This document shows, one piece after another, positions 1 to 10,424 of a DNA stretch of 64,000 nucleotides (the stretch's first letter is position 1; every line of letters begins with the position of its first letter). Origin of the DNA: Zeugodacus cucurbitae (Eukaryota > Arthropoda > Insecta > Diptera > Tephritidae); NCBI RefSeq assembly GCF_028554725.1, contig NC_071671.1:46824501-46888500 (forward strand), read 5' to 3'. Made by a program: the position numbers and the translations under genes. The notes beneath the pieces were generated by a model. That model ran no database searches, was not told the origin of the DNA, and worked only from the letters and a program-made list of their open reading frames with translations.

Positions 1-1600
1 GGAAAATATACCTACCACAATAGCAGAAAAAAGTGTCTTTTGAAAACACTTAAACACAGTATGAGTGATACATTAGCACAATTTAATTATCTCCATTAAT
101 TCAATTACTTTTATTAACTGTTAAATCCATGTTTTTTTTAATAAATGAACGAAAAAATAAAATTTGAATGCAATTGGACTTAAAAAAATTTGAATAAACA
201 ATTTAAGTAATCCACAGTTAAAACGGTAATTACTTTACTCGGCTTAATTAAATATGTCCAAATAATTGAACAAAATTCAATACCATTATCGTCGTGTGAA
301 TGGTGGTAGGGGGGCGAAGGTCTCGCGTGATTTCAAATATACGCGTAAATACACAATTTCCATAATTTCACCGTAATTTATGTATGTATGTATGTACGAT
401 CGCTTTGTGTGGAAATGTAAATTTAATTTAACTGATTTGTTTACTATTGGATTGGTACATTTATTTACATTCGTAATCATTGTTATTGTTTTCATTGTTC
501 GCATGCTCATTTGAATACGAGTACAATAAATAACACTGCAGCAACAAAAGCGTGTCTGTACAGCAAACGAGGTTGGTGTGATAAGACTGAAATTTTTAAT
601 TTATCAGAAATGAGGAAATTTGCCAAGATCCTCATAACACGGCTTCTTCATACAACTCAAATCACATATGAACGCATCTATCACTTCTTGATATTGAGAA
701 CATCTTTATAATCTTTGTTGACTGACAAACTTATTTCATCATTAATTGGATCAGGCTAAACTCAAGAATGCCAGGATTCAATCCGGCAGTTCAGCGTTGG
801 TTTCGAAGTGGGTTAACAGTTAATGAATCATCGACGAAATTTTCCTTGAGTTTCTGTTATATATCCGATATTGTTCCAAAGATAATTTCAAACGTTCGCT
901 TTATATTGTAAGGACCAAAACCCACTGACCTATCAAACCCCCCTTGTATTATGCTGAATTATATAATAAAATTACTAAAACCGAATTGCAAATGCACGCA
1001 TAAATTTTCGATATTAACAATGAGTCAATTAACATAAAATTTGCAAATCCATACACTCATAGATATTTGTATTTGATGTTATTTATTTTTATTCGATAGG
1101 CTTTATTTTCAAATCGCTTACAGTTTTTTTTTTCAAAGCAAATTTATTTCTACAGTGACGGCTAGTTTTATGACAAGAGTTTTTCTTTTAATAATTTTTG
1201 TAAATTAAAATGGAGAAAATTGTATAAAAGCCGTCAGGCCCCTGATATAGAAAGGTAGGCCTTATTCGATTCCATCCATCATGTATAGTATTTAGAAACG
1301 CCTGATATTTTTGTCCCGATAATTAATACCTAGGCTCAATTAATACATTGTCAAGCACAATTATCAATCGTCATTCTCTTTGATGAGGTCATAAACATTT
1401 AACGGTAGTTTTTCAATAATGATTCTAGAAAATTCAATATAGTCAGATAAATTTTTAACATTGATGGACAAGCCATTTCAATTTGTATGTTCTAGTCGTC
1501 ATAAAAATCGAAAATCTCTTGTAATTTCCGATTTAAAAATAAATAGATCCAAACTTAGAAACAGGTTTAGTTCGCTTATATATAGTGGTTGTCGACACAT
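1..1600. other. AT-rich noncoding stretch
   Basis: No supported gene is seen. Both strands hold only short frames. Homopolymer A/T runs and short TATG repeats (about 379-396) are present. Nothing resembles an exon, RNA gene or transposon end. Confidence 0.6.
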
Positions 1601-1605
1601 CTAGG

Positions 1606-1870
1606 CCTTTGGGAGGCCCATTGTGAACCCACCGATACTTCAATCCCGTCACACTATTACATCATCTCTGAACCACTTTATGGTCTTGATAAAGTTTTAT
1701 ATGTGCAATTTTTGTGATATCGTCGAGAATGTTAAACTTCAATAGTCGGCATGTGCGGCTCTTATTCCATTCAGGCCACGTATGCTTGCCTGATGAGCAA
1801 GCAACATGTTTTTCGATTAAATATCTCCTCGTAGACAAAGGCATCCTACTATAAGGTTTGACTATCACTG
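1606..1870 (-). pseudogene. Decayed non-LTR retrotransposon 3' end (ORF2 C-terminus plus 3' UTR)
   Basis: A minus-strand frame (1662-1868) ends in a region resembling the extreme C-terminus of LINE ORF2 proteins. An H-x-x-C-like stretch is followed by a tract reading SRTCRLLKFNILDDITKIAH, similar in pattern to the 'CPALARxRLxxLG...L..ILKF' tail after the RNase H region of many Jockey/R1-type elements. The frame ends in KVVQR and a stop. The following sequence (about 1606-1680) shares GTGGTTCAGAG and TTCACAATG.GCCTCCC with the plus strand at 23294-23380, which lies downstream of another LINE relic, so it is probably a shared 3' untranslated region. There is no catalytic domain here. The assignment rests on weak protein similarity judged by eye. 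Confidence 0.35.
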
Positions 1871-4041
1871 TTGTGTCGAGGAACCCAATGCATGTTTATC
1901 GCAATTTCACAATCTTTTGAAACAACTTTAGACTAAGTTTAGAATCATTCCACATATATACATATACTACATAGAGTGAATAGTATTTGATCTGCCCTAT
2001 GAATCGCCACACAAAAAATCTCTCTCCTTGGAGATAAGTGAAGTAAACTCTGGTATTTTTGTTCACAATGGATTCATTTCTGAATTTTGGTTGCTGTAAA
2101 GTAAGGACTTGATAAGAGGTACGCAACTTTGTCCAAGTACCCAGTACACATTTTGCATCCTTTCCGGAAGACCACAAGATACAATTATAGCAGAAAACTC
2201 GGATGTAAGGATAATGGTGGGGAATACGACCTAAGATTGAATGATATCTTAAGTGCCCGAGATTATTCGAAAGATAAATGGACTTACTTTAATATCTCTA
2301 ACGACTAAGTCAGTCTGTTCCAACGCGGAGAGATGTTCCTAAGAGATGGGAGTATCAATAACAGCTGTTTCTGCAATTTTAAAAAAGTTTTCGAATTGAG
2401 GGATGATATCTCAAACGTTTTAAATCACAATAGCATTGGTTAATCAAAATAAACTTCTAAATTGGTATGTAATATTTTTTTAGGTTATGTTTATTTTATA
2501 CGGATTTATTTGTTTAATTTTTTTAAGCAACACTATAGAATTGCTATGAAAATCAGTCTTCAATTTTATATGCAATTGTGTATTTAGGTTATTGACCACA
2601 GAACCTTGTCCACCCATTGTATTACGGTAAAAACTTTTTTTTATAAAATATGTATGTACATATGTATGTATCACTGCTCGTTCGGTGTGGACAAAATTAT
2701 GCTTCAATCAAAATCTGAAAAACAACAAATTAATGCAATAATATATGAATTATTCAAGCAGAAAGGAGTGTCACATTTGCGCACGCACACACTCATACAA
2801 ATACATATGTCATAGTAAAGAAATCAATAACAAATTGTTGCCTACAAATGCATGCATATATGTATGTATGTTTGTATTCTGCCCATATTGGTTGCCATTG
2901 CCATATAGCAACCGTGTGGTGAATCACATTCTTCTTCCCACTATTTCGCATACATTTTACATGAATCGGTAAATAACAATATCGTAGCACCCGTGTCTCT
3001 ATAGTCAAGTGAGGATATGGCTGTCAGCGCTTCGTTCTTCAGGCAAATGCGTAGCTGTGTGTTCCATTTACCATCCGAAATTAACAATTCAAATTGCAAA
3101 GAAGTAGGTCAACGCGGAATAACAGTCAGATTTGCAAAAATGTCCGATAAATATATACAAAAGCACTCACTTCGCTAGATTGGCTGGGAGCTGCTGAACT
3201 TTTCAACAGCTGCGGGTGCGTCCATGAAACTTGCAGATAACGGTTTTTTGTTTATTTTTCTTCCTTTATAATTGCTTAATTGAAGCAATTTAATGTAATT
3301 TCTAAGGAAGTACTCGCAGTTCGATTATTTAAAAAGGACTAACAGAGAGTTCACTCTCTTTCTCTATGACAAGTGAACGAAAGAAGATATGTCACGGAAA
3401 TAAATTTGATTCGATGGACTTAGTGACTGGGCATAGGCTTACCCACACCAATATTTAGGACCAACTCTAATGTAATTTAACTTCTTACCTCGATCGGGAA
3501 GTGGTTCGCATTTTATATATAGAGACTTCATCGCAATTTCCACATAATTTTATAAATAGCTTATAAACCATAGAAATCTATGTACACACGTAGAATATCC
3601 AAGTTATCAATCGGTCTTTCTTTAATTGTCAGCTCATCGATTTTATTGCGGTTAAGAGTAATAAAGCAAGCCAACGAAGCTTGAGTAATGCAAAAATCGA
3701 TTGCACTCAATCATTTGGCATGGAAGCTTGCATGCCTGGCCACTCTTTGTATGTGTGAAAACAAATGTTTGCGAAAATTAATTACACACTTTACTTTATT
3801 TGCCCACATTCGTGACTTAATTCGACTGCATAGTATACGATGTAAAAGAATTGAGCACAAGGGGCCGCTTGGTATATAGTACTGAAAAAATTGTTGTACA
3901 TTGCTGTATGGACTATAGGACAGTTTGAAATAAATGATCGATTGGGAATTCAAAAAAAATTATCTTAATCTTACCGATGTACTCTCGAGCTACCAAAATT
4001 TTAGTAATCGACATAGGCTGTGTTAAAGGTAGACATGCATA
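1871..4041. other. AT-rich noncoding stretch
   Basis: No coding gene is supported. The frames near 2606-3008 overlap on both strands and partly translate TATGTATG/ACATATG microsatellites (2650-2672, 2856-2872), so they are not genes. The 1896-2177 minus-strand frame could be more decayed LINE sequence but has no recognisable motif. Confidence 0.5.
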
Positions 4042-4250
4042 TACAGTGGCCGACAAATGTCTACATACACCCCTGTTTCCGTTGGTTTGAATATAAAAGA
4101 AGCTTTTTAGAAAAATGTGTCGATGCAGTTTTATTCAAATATTCTTTATAAATACAAGAAACAAGAAACAAAAAAAAAAATAAATATATTAAAAAAGTTA
4201 TGAAAGAAAAGCTCAAAAACTCGATTGACAAAAGTCTAAAGTCGCGAGGT
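4042..4250 (+). mobile_element. Possible single end of a Tc1-like transposon
   Basis: Starting at a TA, the sequence CAGTGGCCGACAAATGTCT has the look of a Tc1-type terminal inverted repeat (starts CAGTG, next to TA). A related block, GACAAAAGTCTAAAGTC, recurs about 180 bp further in, which recalls the internal direct repeats of IR/DR-type Tc1 elements. No opposite end and no transposase frame belonging to it were found, so it is at best a solo end. Confidence 0.25.
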
Positions 4251-4689
4251 TTCCAAAATTTCTGGAAAACATTTCTATAAAAGCTGTCTTCCTTAGAGTG
4301 GAATATGTATATACCAGCCCAACAAAAGCGTTTTTAAACTTAGAAACAAAAACATTAATTTTTAGAAATAAACATTAAGAAGCCACCAGAGCAAGAGATA
4401 AACTTTGACGTACATTTATCAAATACATAAACTCGGTTGCAATATTGTTCTTATTACAATCGATAAATTCGTGTCGCTTTCATGGTACATTGTAACAAAT
4501 AATTACAAATGCTTCACATGAATCAAATATCAATTTCAACCACACTAAACTAAATGAAATGGACTAGATTAGCCCATTTATGTACTTGCCGTATGTATTT
4601 ATATTATTAAATATAAGTGACTATACCCAGCAGAAAAATATAATATTTATTAACTATTTCGTTACTAGTTCCTTTCGGCTCCATTCATT

Positions 4690-5340
4690 ACAATCTTCTA
4701 GGAATTCCATTAAAAAGGCGATACATACTTTTTCGGCTGTATCTTTTAATTCGTTTCCATCGTTTCCATATAGACGGCAACTTCATAATACCCCCCGCGT
4801 AGAAGCCCCCATCCTTATTTACGAAGAACTCGGACAGCCACTTTTCACAAGTTTCTCTTGAATTCTACTTTACACCACCAAAGTCATTCGCTATGGACAG
4901 GAACAGGTGGTAATCACTTGGCGCTATGTCAGGTCTATATGGTACATGCTATAAAACCTCCCATCCGAGCTCCCGTAACTTCTGACAAGTGATCAACGAA
5001 GTGTGTGGTCTGGCGTTGTCCTGGTGGAACCCTACACCCTTCCTGTTGGCCATTTCTGGAAGATAGCTTGCTTCAAATGGTCCAGTTGTTCGCAGTAGAT
5101 GGTAGAATTAATCTCTGGCCATATGGGAGCAGCTGTATGATTCCCTTCCAATCCCCCCAAACAAACAGCAAGGCCGTCAATCCCGGCTTGGCCACCATTC
5201 GGCAATGACCGTTTTCGCTTGATATTGTCGTATGTGATCCATTTTCCGGCGCCAGTAATCATCCGCTTCAAAAATGGGTCGAGTTCGTTCCGTTTCAGCA
5301 GCATACCGCAGGCGTTGATTCGGTCCAGAAAGTAAAAGTG
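4690..5340 (-). pseudogene. Inactivated mariner (DD34D) transposase fragment
   Basis: Read on the minus strand this is a mariner transposase without its N-terminal DNA-binding half. Visible in order are a conserved block ending NELDPFLKRMITG, then GAGKW where mariners have GDEKW, then STIYCEQLDHLKQAI, HQDNARPHTS, and PDIAPSDYHLF followed by FFVNKDGGFYAGGIMKLP. The second and third catalytic aspartates (codons 5018-5020 and 4913-4915) are separated by exactly 34 residues, the mariner DD34D signature. The first catalytic aspartate is replaced by alanine. Frameshifts near 5030 and 5200 and an in-frame TAG just before the third-Asp motif break the frame. Upstream the sequence runs into a poly-T tract near 5343-5358 and similarity stops. 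Terminal repeats were not found. It cannot encode a working enzyme. Confidence 0.8.
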
Positions 5341-5764
5341 TTTTCTTTTTTTTTTTGATCGAAAATATCCGGCATATAGCACCAAAAAAATTAAAGATGC
5401 AAAATAGTTCAAAATATTTATTGTTATTGAACGTGATAAAGATTGCCATAAGAAGTGAAGAAAGGCAGCAACTAGATGGGAATGCCATAGTATAACAGTG
5501 TCTACTTTGTCGTTTCTACACTGGTTTCGAAAAATGTATGCTTTTATGACACTTTTTTGAACAGATTGTTTTTTAACAGGTCTTTATTTGTTCCGACAAC
5601 CGACTTCATTAGAGTATAATGAATATCGTTCTGGTTAGTTTCAGAATGACCTAGTGACAAGTGAATCAAAAATGTTTGCTTCATTTAGGCCGCTTTATTC
5701 ACATTGAAGCTTTCTTTCTAATGTATGAATGTATGTATGTGATTGGCATTGCAACCGTTCAGCC
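5341..5764. other. Noncoding spacer between mariner and LINE relics
   Basis: AT-rich DNA with a TATG microsatellite at about 5723-5740. No gene, inverted repeat or motif is recognised. Confidence 0.5.
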
Positions 5765-6290
5765 GGTTATAGCCGAATCGACGATAGTGCGCCACCTCTC
5801 TCTTCGCAGTTCGGCGCCAGTTGGAGATCCCAAATGTAACCAGGTCGCTCTCCACCTGGTCCCTCCAACGGAGTGGGGCCCTTCCTCGGCTTCCTCCTAG
5901 CCAGCGTAGCCGCTGTCTTTTTATTCGCTGAACTATGTCAATGTCGTCGTATAGCTCGTACAGCTCATCGTTCCATCGTCTGCGGTATTCGCTGTTGCCA
6001 ATGTTCTGAGGACCCTAAAGCTTGCGCAAAATTTTCCTCTCGAAAACTTCTAGTGTCGTCTCATCTGATGTTGACATCGTCCAAGCTTCTGCACCATAAA
6101 GCAGGACGGGAATGATAAGCGACTTGTAAAGTTTGATTTTGGTTCGCCGAGAGAGGACTTTACTTTTATTTGCCAACTCAGTCCAAAGTAGCACCTATTG
6201 GCAAGAGCGATTCTGCGCTGGATTTCGAGGCTGACATTGTTGATACTGGTTACCAGGTATACGAAATTTTCACTTCTACTTTGACTTCAA
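5765..6290 (-). pseudogene. RTE-like LINE relic, copy A (ORF2 C-terminal part)
   Basis: The minus strand encodes pieces of the C-terminal half of a reverse transcriptase of the type often labelled F52C9.6-like (RTE-like). It shows a stretch equivalent to YKSLIIPVLLYGAEAWTMST, then FERKILRKLxGPQNIG, then the tail RDQVESDLVTFGISNWRRTA. The frame is broken by frameshifts and internal deletions. It is highly similar to the copy at 7845-8675, most clearly over 6000-6170 against 8065-8225. The 3' end (low coordinates) runs into a CATA-type microsatellite, as expected for RTE elements, which often end in short tandem repeats. The reverse transcriptase palm domain is absent here. It is a dead 5'-truncated insertion. 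Confidence 0.75.
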
Positions 6291-7844
6291 TGTTAAGTAA
6301 ATCTTTCTAAAAATGAAACAATTTTCTTCCCTTGAAAGCAACGGTATAGGAATTCCCAGAAATTACCCGAGAAAAGCAGGATTTCTCAAATTTAGTTTAC
6401 ATCTTAAAAATTTTGGAATGAGGCACTCAAACGAAAACTGGTGCAAATGTGACAAAGTTATACCAGGTTCGAACTAGATACATACTTAAGATTTTCCTTG
6501 CAGGTTAACCTCAAATAAGTTACAATTGCTATCTGAATATAAATATGTATATGTAAGTATACAATCATTCATATATAAATACACAAACTATATATTCCAT
6601 GTGTTTGCATTGACATGGTGATTTTATCGTTCAACTTAATCCTATTTGCCGCTACCGTTTGTTACATGCACGCAATCCATTGCATTTTACAGACACACAC
6701 CGTTACATACATACCTATATAGATGCATATATAGACTTACATATATGTATGCATGTGTAGACCTGTCGTGTGTGTAGGCGTGCTAAGTTATCACGTCTTT
6801 ATTTGCTATTGACAAATTTCGTGCATATCTGTGACAAATGGCTGACCATTTCATGGGTCGTGTAACAAAGCAATCGAAATTGAACGTCCATCCGGTCGAA
6901 GCCGCTCAATTGTCCACAAAAGTTGGCTCGTTTTTCATTTATTTGTTAGACCTATATTTTGATTTTGATTACTTTTTCGGTTTATTTCTTTCCATTCTCT
7001 TTTTTTTTATTTTTTAATCACTCACACACTCATTTCGCTCGTTTGTACTAAATTTACGTTTTTAAGACGATTTGCGTTGGATTTCGGTGATTTATGTACA
7101 TTTCATGCAACTCGCATTTATACGGTCTGTATGTGTCACTAGCATTGTAATCAATCTCAGTGGTCAGTGTTTAAGTGGGCGTATGTAGGCGTTAAAGTTG
7201 ACAGGGAAGAATCGTAAAATTGCCTACGATTTGCACTCACGTAAACAAATTTTCAATTGTATTATTTGGCTTCATGGACTGCTAAATGGAAATTTATTGA
7301 ATTTTCACAATAATCACATCAGTGTTTACATACTCGTATGCGATTGTGATTTGATTAGTTTTTAATCCACAATAAATTTTAGTTAGGATTCAAGATTTTA
7401 TTATTATACTTGACGTAAACTCAGATGAGACTGCAGTTTGTTATTACAAAAATGATGTTGATAAACAATTGCATATAGTTGAATCTTCTACATGAGAAGA
7501 CACATTTTGTCACGCCTAAACCTTTTATAACGACAATAATTAAACCAAACCAAAATCAACTAAAGAACGATGTTAAAAACATACAATTAAATATATGGGA
7601 TTAACTCTCCATATGATTCTGTTATTGAACTGGACTATAGACGTATTAGTTATTAGAGAATTTAGAAAATATCATTAGTTGTAGAAGAACATATCATATC
7701 TACTAAATAGGCGACAATATCTAACACACAGTTCTTTAGATTTTTAAGTACGTTTATACGAATCAATTCCCGCAGTCAAACAGTACTTCGCTTATGAAAC
7801 GAAGACTAACATGAAGTTATTTGTATGTATATATGTGATTGTCG
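6291..7844. other. AT-rich noncoding stretch
   Basis: No gene is supported. ACATAT/TATGTA microsatellites lie at about 6540-6580 and 6700-6760. The remaining sequence shows no recognisable element. Confidence 0.5.
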
Positions 7845-8675
7845 TTGAACCGTTAGCTGGTTCCTACAACGGAGTGGAGACCTCCTCGGCCTCGGGTACT
7901 GCATCGAACACTTTCAAAGCCGTAGTACTTTCGTCCATTCGGACAACATGACCTAGCCAGCGTAGCCGCTGACTTTTTATTCGCTGAACTATGTCAATGT
8001 CGTCGGTATGAGTTATAGTACAGCTCATCGTTCCATTGTCTGCGGTATTCGCCGTTGCCAATGTTCTGAGGACCATAAATCTTGCGCAAAATTTTCCTCT
8101 CGAAAACTCCTAGTGTCGTCTCTTCTGATGTTGACATCGTCCAAGCTTCTGCACCATAAAGTAGGACGGGAATAATAAGCGACTTGTAGAGTTTGATTTT
8201 GGTTCGCCGAGAGAGGACTTTATTTTTTGCCTAGTCAGTCCATAGTAGCACCTGTTGGCAAGAATGATTCTACGTTGGATTTCAAGGTTGACATTGTTAG
8301 TGTTGTTGATGCTGGTTCTCAGGTATACAAAATTATCAACGACTTAGAAGTTATGACTGTCAAAAGTGACGTGGGAGCCAAGACGCGAATGCGTTGACTG
8401 TTTGTTTGATGACAGGAGGTATTTCGTCTTGTCCTCGTTCACCTCCAGACCCATTCGCTTCGCTTCCTTATCCAGGCGGGAAAAAGCAGAACTAACGGCG
8501 CGGTTGTTGTTTCCGATTATATCATCGACATACGCCAGCAGCTGTACACTCTTATGGAAGATTGTACCTTCTCTATTTAGCTCTGTAGCTCGTATTATTT
8601 TCGTCTGCATCAGGTTAAAGAAGTCACACGATAGTAACTCACATTGTCTGAAACCTCGTTTGGTATCGAACGGTT
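7845..8675 (-). pseudogene. RTE-like LINE relic, copy B (reverse transcriptase palm to C-terminus)
   Basis: This is the longest of three related relics. From its 5' side (8675) the minus strand reads a GFRQ...LSCDFFNL block (the usual GFRQGD...LS motif of the palm), then MQTKIIRATELNREGTIF, then LLAYVDDIIG with the catalytic YxDD pair, then DKEAKRMGLEVNEDKTKYLL. After frameshifts come the thumb/C-terminal blocks shared with copy A, and RIKSQRLRWLGHVVRMDES. The gene is broken by frameshifts and lacks the N-terminal endonuclease. Compared with copy A it keeps the RWLGHVVRM block but has lost about 85 bp nearer the 3' end. The 3' end again abuts a CATA microsatellite (7818-7842), consistent with RTE-type retrotransposition. 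Confidence 0.8.
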
Positions 8676-9269
8676 AAAAGTTAAACAATTGCTAGATAGT
8701 CGCCATGTTAAATATAAAGTCAGAATTATGAGTTTATTGGATCATAGAATACTTTTTTATAACGACTAACCATTATTTAACCAGTAAATTCACTGTTGTA
8801 CTGGCATGAGTATATATGTATGTCACATATATTTGCATAATGCCATTTTATTGTATTTGTTATTTACAAAGTAATCAAGGGTAAGTGCTTGGGATTGCTT
8901 AATACTTTTGCGTTCTTATCAGCAAGTCAGCAAATTAAAAATACTCACAATTTAATATTCATAGCACATTAGATCAGTTGATATTAGATAAGAGTAATGC
9001 ATAATTTTGATAAAATTATCTAGTTTGCTCGTTTCTAAAATTATTTTGCGGCTGCGAGTGGCTGAGTGTGTTCTTGAAAACCTATCTCTATTAGATTCTA
9101 ATGAAAATGAAGTAAATGTAGATAGACAATTTAGTAAAATATCTTAAAAACAAAAATATTCAATCATATTATACATAATCTTAACATAAGATTCATCAAA
9201 TTGGGTTTCTTCATATTTCAAATCAAAATTAAACAAGTAAGGAAGGGCTAAATTCGGGTGTAACCGAAC
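8676..9269. other. AT-rich noncoding stretch
   Basis: No gene, RNA or clear repeat is seen. The last 35 bases (GGAAGGGCTAAATTCGGG and onward) may belong to the dispersed repeat that follows. Confidence 0.5.
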
Positions 9270-10424
9270 ATTTTATACTCTCGCAATTTATTTATTTAAC
9301 TTTATTTATATTATATAATACACAATTTGACCCACATATTCGTCATATATATTGTATAAACTCCATTGAAAATTGGAAACCATAATATTAGGTTAGAAGT
9401 GCCGAGGTCCTCATGTTCGATATATGGGGCCTTAAAAACCTATGGTCCGATTTCGGCGATTTTTAGAATGGGGCTGCCACACTATTAACATAGTATTTGT
9501 GCAAAGTTCTGCACCGATATGTTCACTAGTGCTTACTTTATATATTGTAAAGTAAACGATTCAGATCGTCTTCAAAGTTCTGGTATATAGGAAGTAGGCG
9601 TGGTTGTGAAGCGATTTAGCCTATTTTCACAACATATCATTTGGATGTAAGGAAACTATTACAAACCAAGTTTCATTGAAATCGGTCGAGTAGTTCCTGA
9701 GATATGGTTTTTGACCCATAAGTGGGCGCCGCCACGCCCATTTTCCATTTTGTAAAAAAATCTGAATGCAGATTCTATCTGCCATTTCTTGTGTGAAATT
9801 TAGTGTTTCTGACGTTTTTCGTTAGTGAGTTAACCCACTTTTAGTAATTTTCAACCTAACTTTTGTATGGGAGGTGGGCGTGGTTATGATCCGATTTCTT
9901 TCATTTTTGGACTGTGTTAGGAAGTGCCTAAAAAAAACGACTGCAGAAAGTTTGGTTTATATAGCTCTATTGGTTTGCGAGATATGTACAAAAAACTTAG
10001 TAGGGGGCGGGGCCACGCCCACTTCCCCAAAAAAATTACATCCAAATATGCCTCTTCATAGTGCGATCCTTCATACCAAATTTTATTTCCATATCTTTAT
10101 TTATGGCTTAGTTATGGCACTTTATGTGTTTTCGGTTTTTCGCCATTTTGTGGGCGTGGCAGTGGTCCGAAAGCAACCTTCCTATGGTGCCAAGAAATAA
10201 GTGTGCCAAGTTTCATCAAGATATCTTAATTTTTACTCAAGTTACAGCTTGCACAGACGGACGGACAGACAGACATTCGGATTTGAACTCCACTCTTCAC
10301 CCTGATCACTTTGGTATATATAACCCTATATCTAACTCGTTTAGTTTTGAGTGTTACAAACAACCGTTATGTGAACAAAACTATAATACTCTCTTTAGCA
10401 ACATTTGTTGCGAGAGTATAAAAA
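9270..10424. repeat. Noncoding dispersed element with terminal inverted repeats and CCACGCCC boxes
   Basis: The segment is bounded by inverted repeats: ATTTTATACTCTCGCAA at 9270-9286 and its reverse complement TTGCGAGAGTATAAAA(AT) at 10408-10426. Inside are five CCACGCCC/GGGCGTGG-type boxes near 9594, 9731, 9874, 10012 and 10150, spaced roughly 130-145 bp. Between them are recurring phrases such as AAGTTTCATTGAAATCGGTC and GAGATATG. The right end can fold as a hairpin: ATACTCTC...GCAACA opposite TGTTGCGAGAGTAT. A GACGGACGGACAGACAGACA run lies at 10255-10275. The frames here (for example 9874-10200) carry no known domain. It is probably a nonautonomous mobile repeat present in many copies in the genome; its class (foldback, Helitron-like or other) is not determined. 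Confidence 0.65.

Noticed and set aside
5177..5488. 103-codon minus-strand frame
   Set aside because: It covers the mariner relic in shifted frames plus poly-T-derived lysines. The true homology is described under the mariner pseudogene.
6465..6480. GGTTCGAACT resembling a tRNA B box
   Set aside because: No A box or cloverleaf can be formed upstream at the right distance.
8366..8677. 103-codon plus-strand frame
   Set aside because: Antisense shadow of the RTE-like reverse transcriptase relic.
9270..10424. Helitron assignment for the dispersed repeat
   Set aside because: The 3' hairpin is suggestive, but there are long inverted ends and no visible TC...CTRR termini, so class is left open.
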